In this document: piece by piece, positions 58,704 to 64,000 of the stretch | Position numbering within the stretch: position 1 is the first letter of the stretch | Layout of the letters: each line of letters opens with the position of its first letter | From: Cordia subcordata | Taxonomy: Eukaryota; Streptophyta; Magnoliopsida; Boraginales; Cordiaceae | Length of the DNA: 64,000 nucleotides | Direction: 5' to 3' | Assembly (NCBI GenBank): GCA_028554755.1 | Contig: JAPTOF010000014.1 | Location: forward strand, 6,510,001 to 6,574,000 | The notes under the pieces: model-generated | Database searches by the model: none | What the model was told of the DNA's origin: nothing | What the model saw: only the letters and a program-made list of their open reading frames with translations | Position numbers and translations under genes: made by a program

Positions 58704-60605
58704 AAGTGTGAAATCTTACAGGATTCAATTGGCTCTCTTTCTCCACGGAGGGTGCTTTCAGTTGTGCAGGATGAGCACTTACCTTTTAGATGGATGATTG
58801 TACATAGGTTGAATCACTGGTGACTTCTGGAGCAGTATTCACTTGATTATGCATGCTTTAAGCACTTACCGTTAGTGTCATACTGTTCTCACCGACCATC
58901 CTTGAAGTTGTCCATATGTACTAGATCATGTATTTGATCATAATTTGTAAAGTGGCTGCGTTTTTTTAACTTCCTGAAGTCATTTCGTTGCTGCTTGTCA
59001 GCTTAACCTGCAATTTGTACTGTAAAGTAACGTTGTTGTGCAAGTAACATGATTGTGATTCAGGAAATGGGATCAGCAAAAGTTTCCGCGCTCTTAATCT
59101 TTGGTTGCTTCATTGGGATCGATGCTTTAGTTTAGCTCTGGGATTGATTTGCTGTGAAAGCCCCTTTGGCGATGGACATGCTGCAGTCTGACAATCTGAC
59201 ATTTCAACTGATTTTCATTCTCAACTTCTGCAACTTTTGGGTGTACTTTTACCATATCAAAATCTTACGCGGGAATACTTGGTGACATGAGCAGCATCTA
59301 TGAATTATCATCTTTTCCAGGTAGTTTGCTGTTCCAATATCTGCTGTTACTTGGAGAAATTTCGCTTCACCCCTTCTCTACGATTGTCAACAAGTACTAG
59401 TGTTCTCCAGACTCGAGTCTGAAGTATGTCAAGAGGCTATTCTCTTTGTAGAAGTTGTGAATTATTAACTTTTGTATGGGATGCAACTCCTACGGCATAC
59501 AAAGATTGTTTTCCATCTCTTGTGAGATTCAAACTCAAGTCATTACTCTTAAAGAAAGTAGTCTTGACCAGTTGAGTTACTTCTTGAATGCTTCGACTTT
59601 GGATTGGTCAAACTAATTGTTTTGATGTGTAAAGCTTTGTTTGAATTGTTCCTTTGCTACTTGCTCTTCTGTTCTACATCCCAATGAGTCATTTCTGTTA
59701 CATTTGGCCATTTTCCTTGGAATTTTACCTCTTGCAATTATTCTTCTTGCGAATGAATTGTGCTGTTACGTTGATATAATCAACTCTATTTAGTGGAATA
59801 AGAGACTTGGTATGATTTGGGGTGTGTGTGCATAAATATATGTATCGTGTTTATATGTATGTTGCTTTTTACAATATTAGAATATTTTCTGATTTGACTC
59901 TCAATTTAAATATTTTATTCAATTAATAAAAATTTTTTGTAAACAATTGAGACGTTTTATTCAATTATTAAAAATTTCTCGTAAGAAACGATATTAGTAT
60001 TAAAAACTTGCCAAAAAATAAATTTTAAAAGATATGTTTGTGTATCATCACATAAAATGCATAAATTGGACATTAAAAATAAATAAAGATATTAAAAATA
60101 TGCATTTCTTTTGTGCATTGTACGGGACATATTCTAGTTTGGTTTGATTTGACTTAAAGACTTAAAACGAGGCAATGTGTATGCTACTAATTGCCTTTGT
60201 CAATAGCGATTGATTTTCCAAATATCCACGTACAAAATAGTGAAGTTTTCAAATCTATTGATTCTCAATGATCACGAAATCTGTGAAGTTTCGTGCAACA
60301 TTCTGAACCAATTTAAGCAAGCATGTAAATGCCACAAATTATTCCCACCATTCATGAAAATTCTTCCAATTTGTGTTGCTGTCAACTTTTGATATGAATA
60401 TTGACCAAAAAAAAAAAAACTTTTGATATTAACAAAAAAGTCCTTGCAGGAGCTTCTTCGAACCATCGGGCCCAACAAAAGTACCGTCTCCGGCCCGGCC
60501 GGTTGATAAATTACTTATAATTGTCGTGGAACAAACACAAAATGTTAGTTTAAAAATTGAGGTCAGCTTCTGGAAGTGGGGTCCGCAAAGCTTTGCATCT
60601 CTTTA
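58704..60605. other. RECA3 3' UTR and spacer
   Basis: No protein-like frame. Near 59521-59580, GATTCAAACTCAAGTCATTAC resembles the B-box region of a tRNA-derived repeat, but no complete SINE can be shown. AT-rich beyond 59880. Confidence 0.5.
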
Positions 60606-60650
60606 TTTTTTTTAAAAAAATTTTTACCCTATTTTTCATAAATTCTTTTA

Positions 60651-61408
60651 GAGTAAATTGCATAAAATCCCTTTATTATTCGTCATAAGTGTGCGTTTAT
60701 CTCCTGTAATTTAAAAATTAGCTAATTACCCTCTTATACTTTTCAAAAGTGAAGTACACTACCCTCTCCGACACTTTTCCTGTTAGATTTAATCAGGAGT
60801 GTGGCACATGAGCCGAGCTTGCGATTGGACTTATTTTTTTGCTGTTAAACTTGATTTTGGTAAAAAAATATCTTTCTTTTTTGTTTTCAAAAAACATTTG
60901 CAAGAGAAAAGACTTGAACCCTTGACCTTAGTTTAAAATATGTAAATTTTAACCAATTACACTACAAATATATTTGCATTTTATTTTGTTACTATAAATA
61001 AATATTTTTTGCCATAAAAAAAAATAATAAAAGAAATTAACCTACACTGTCATCAAGATCGCACAACCACCATCTCATTAAACAAATTAATTATTTGATT
61101 AGTTAATCAAATAATTATTAATTATTTCACATTTCTAGTTAAATAAAAAGGATAAATAGCACTGCACCCCCTTGTGGTTTGTCATAAGTGTTCTACTCCC
61201 TTGTGGTTGCCCTAAGTACACGATTAACCCCTAGGTTTGATGGGCAAATTAGTCTTTACATTTTTGTTAGCCAAAACTATCGAAGTTAAAAAATGGCATG
61301 TGTGCCTCACTTTTAATATGAACAGGAAGGTCACTAGCTAATTTTTAAATTACATGAGATAAATGCATACTTATGACAAAACATAAGGAGGTTCCGTGCA
61401 ATTTAACC
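60651..61408. mobile_element. Inner Mutator-like MITE with long TIRs, inserted in the outer element's left repeat
   Basis: The left end GAGTAAATTGCATAAAATCC is answered on the opposite strand by the right end GGTTAAATTGCACGGAACC. Homology continues through GTCATAAGTGTGCGTTTATCTC and GTAATTTAAAAATTAGCTA for about 130 bases. The flanks ATTCTTTTA (60642-60650) and ATTCTTTAA (61409-61417) fit a 9-bp target duplication with one change. No open frame inside. Confidence 0.8.
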
Positions 61409-61694
61409 ATTCTTTAAAAATACCCTATTTGTAAAAGCGATTTCAAAAGTACCCTGTATGAAATTTGAAATAGAGAAAATGGTATTTGAAATACCGAAAT
61501 AGGCTATCTGACACCATGGCAGCAATAGATATATATATATATATATATATCTATATCTATATATACATATATGCACATCACATATACATATACATATAAA
61601 TATTCATGATTAATAAATTTCCTAACAATTCATAAACTCCTAAATTCAAACTCATAAAATTCTTAAATTCCTAAAAATTCATATAACTCAAAAC

Positions 61695-61742
61695 ATCCAA
61701 CACACACACACGCACACACACACACATATATATATATATGTA
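61695..61742. repeat. (CA)n(TA)n microsatellite inside the outer MITE
   Basis: CA repeats with one CG, followed by TA repeats. Confidence 0.85.
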
Positions 61743-62327
61743 TAACATATACATATACATATAATATATACATATGCACATAACATAAACATATGAAAAT
61801 CTAGCATGTAACATATATATAAATTGGCAAAAGTTTAAAACTTACAAGATGAGGTAATTTCTTAGGCTTAGGGCTATGTTTTTTGCCAAAAAAAGGTTGA
61901 ATTTAGGAGTGATTTTGCTTGGGAGAGAGTTGGGGAAGAGGGGGGAAGAAGAGAGGGTCGCGGGGGAGGGGGAGAGAGGCTGATATAGTTTAAATGGTTC
62001 AAATTTCGTTCAGAATTTCAAATATCGTTTTCAGTATTTAAAGTACCAAACACAATTTCCAATGCATTTTTTCATAGCCAATTTAAATTCAAATCATTGC
62101 CCAAATTTTAGTATTTGGAACACAAAAAATGGTATTTCAGTCTGTGGATTGTGTATCGGTAACTCAACCATTATCAGATTACTCAAATGAGGCAAAAACG
62201 ATATTTCAAATACCATTTTTAGTATTTCAAATTTTGTAGACAGTACTTTTGAAACCTCTTTTACAATTAGGCATTTTTGAAAGAATTTATGAAAAATAGG
62301 GTTAAAAAAAAAAGAATCCTCTCTTTA

Positions 62328-64000
62328 CATGTTTAACTATTGTATGTTTAACTACACTTGTGTATGAACGAAATTAAATATTGATAATAAAATAATTTAT
62401 TTAACACATAAACAAAAATATATTTTTGATTTATGTGAGAATAAAACATAAATATATTTTGTAAATTTAATTCTTGATAAAGTTTTTAATATTAATTATA
62501 TATTTCTAATAAAAGATCTAAATTGAAAAAATAAAATTAGGAAAAATTTATGAATATTGGTAAAAAGGCATGATTTTCTAGAGAGAAAATATTTGGCGAA
62601 ATAATGATATGTGGCATCAATAGAAAAGAAAAGCATAAATTCTATTCTATATAATGTACAGATAGTAAGTCGTTATCCAAGCATTTCATTTTGCTTTTGG
62701 AGCCACTGTTTATGTACTTCTTGTTTTGTTATTTACAGTTATTATAAAGTTTGGAAACAGAAAATTAACGCGATAGTAAATTTGTTGAAAGTATGTTTTG
62801 AATCGTGAAATAATTTCTTGGAAAGACCTTTTCTCAGAGTTTACCGATCCCACGTATCCAAGTCCCTTTTCTTTAATTAAGTAAATAGTATGTAATACTT
62901 CCAAATTTTATATTGACGTCAAAATATAATATTAGTTCTTTTTGAATTTTTTTTTTGTTTTTCGATCCTACGAATCCAAGTCCCTTTTTTCTTTTTAGTT
63001 AAGTAAATAATATGTAATACTTCCAAATTTTATATTGACGTCAAAATATAATATTATTTCTTTTTGAAATTTGTTTGTAAATGTATACTTTTCAACAAAT
63101 TATCTAAGTTTGTTTTGTGAAAAATTGTGAAATTCTGTCCTAAAAATCAATTGGTTAATGGAATAAAACCAATTGGTCAATGGGATCCCCCCTCATACAT
63201 GACCTGATTTGATAATTAAAAGAAGAGTCGTACATAGGCAAATTTAGAACATCACATGTAGATGAAGAAATACTACACATGTACAAATAACAAATATAAC
63301 TAGCCTATAATTTGGACTCTAGAACCATGTGAAAAATCTAAAGGTTCTATATTAAAAATTAATTGATGAATAGGATAAATAGTCCAAAATCTTATTAAGT
63401 GGCAAACTTTCTATATGTGAAGAACAACATTCTAACAAGTTTTAGAGACATTTAAAATGAGATTGTTGTTTATGCTTCTTCACAAATTTTTGTCGCCTCT
63501 CCAAAAGGTTAATTGAAGTATGAATTAGTAACTATTTATTATTTTTCATTGAAAAAGGCAACTTTGTCGAAATTGAAGAGTTAAAATGATTATATATCAT
63601 GTTTTATTTTTTATTTACAAAAATATAGTAAAGAATTTGCAAATTATACTATACACCCCATCATCATGCATTCCAAGCGCATAAAATGGATTTATTTTGT
63701 GAAAAAATATTTTGACAAATAACGAGAGTACTACCCTCTAAATTACCTTTAAACTTTCTTTAGAAACTGCACAATTTAAATGCAATCTATAAAGTGCATA
63801 TATTCACAGCATGAGGAGTTGTCTTGTTCACAAAATCAGTACTGTTTCTTCACAAAAATAGTAGTGCTTGTTCACGAGCACATTAGTTAGTCTAGAATGA
63901 AATTATTCATTATTAGGAGTAGGAAACTATTCAGGTTTTTTTGTTTTTAGATTTTCGAATTTCGGGTCCCCAAAAAAAAATAAAACTCTCCGATTGGGTA
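62328..64000. other. AT-rich DNA with no recognisable gene
   Basis: Apart from the tandem duplication at 62846-63060 nothing is recognisable; open frames are all short. Confidence 0.55.
62846..63060. repeat. Tandem duplication, about 118-bp unit, two copies
   Basis: GATCCCACGTATCCAAGTCCC (62846) and GATCCTACGAATCCAAGTCCC (62964) start two near-identical units that share GTAATACTTCCAAATTTTAT and TTGACGTCAAAATATAATATTA. TGACGTCA inside each unit is a perfect CRE/bZIP-type palindrome. Confidence 0.88.

Larger units (their letters stand above)
60606..62319. mobile_element. Outer Mutator-like MITE, split by a second element
   Basis: The left inverted repeat reads ACCCTATTTTTCATAAATTC at about 60627-60646, is interrupted by the inserted element, and resumes as AAAAATACCCTATTTGTAAAAGCGATTTCAAAAGTACC at 61416. 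The right inverted repeat (about 62205-62303) matches both pieces in order on the opposite strand. TCTCTTTA lies at 60598-60605 and 62320-62327, a possible 8-9 bp target duplication. The interior carries a TA microsatellite (61528-61552) and a GA-rich patch (about 61920-61980), with no coding sense. Confidence 0.65.

Noticed and set aside
1..64000. CRISPR array, prokaryotic operon or phage-like system
   Set aside because: All genes are intron-bearing plant genes or plant transposons; the tandem repeats lack repeat-spacer structure.

Overview
The window is nuclear DNA from a flowering plant, most likely a eudicot. It is AT-rich, its genes are split by GT-AG introns, and the protein families (NPR1, class A HSF, organellar bS16, plant RECA3, a C3H65-type CCCH protein) are plant-specific or plant-typed. 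No species can be named from the sequence alone.

Five cellular genes can be assembled exon by exon, and every one gives an uninterrupted reading frame. NPR1 (11465-17736, +, 590 aa) is the salicylic-acid receptor and coactivator of systemic acquired resistance. A class A heat shock factor (22433-24805, -, 412 aa) carries an unusual Arg in its DNA-binding domain. A three-finger CCCH protein resembling Arabidopsis C3H65/EMB1789 lies at 34419-39366 (-, 915 aa). A nuclear gene for organellar ribosomal protein bS16 lies at 46249-48611 (+, 131 aa). RECA3, the mitochondrial recombinase, lies at 51556-58703 (+, 428 aa). They do not form an operon or an obvious pathway; they are independent genes in TE-filled intergenic DNA.

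Layout. 1-3240: AT-rich intergenic DNA with short tandem repeats. 3247-5451: a candidate element with long inverted repeats. 5494-9644: a complete hAT transposon with matching ends, an 8-bp target duplication and a three-exon transposase of 699 codons without a stop. 9645-11464: spacer and NPR1 promoter. 11465-17736: NPR1. 17737-22432: spacer with SINE- and MITE-like pieces. 22433-24805: HSF, with a SINE in its intron. 24806-28200: spacer. About 28200-33130: decayed MuDR-type transposase with an intact zf-GRF reading frame convergent to it. 34419-39366: CCCH gene, with a SINE in an intron. 39545-44618: tandem array of about 2.7 copies of a 1.87-kb unit, each holding a Harbinger-like MITE and a short frame of fixed length. 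46249-48611: bS16 gene. 48612-51555: spacer with an RNase H-like relic. 51556-58703: RECA3, with a MITE and an LTR-like piece in introns. 60606-62319: nested Mutator-like MITEs. 62846-63060: a local tandem duplication.

The clearest biological signals are the structurally complete, possibly autonomous hAT element, the 1.87-kb tandem array, the nested MITE insertion, the zf-GRF frame beside the dead MULE, and sequence oddities in NPR1 and HSF. I found no convincing new multi-gene system. Splice sites were chosen by eye from GT-AG, phase and remembered family sequence, and have not been checked against transcripts.
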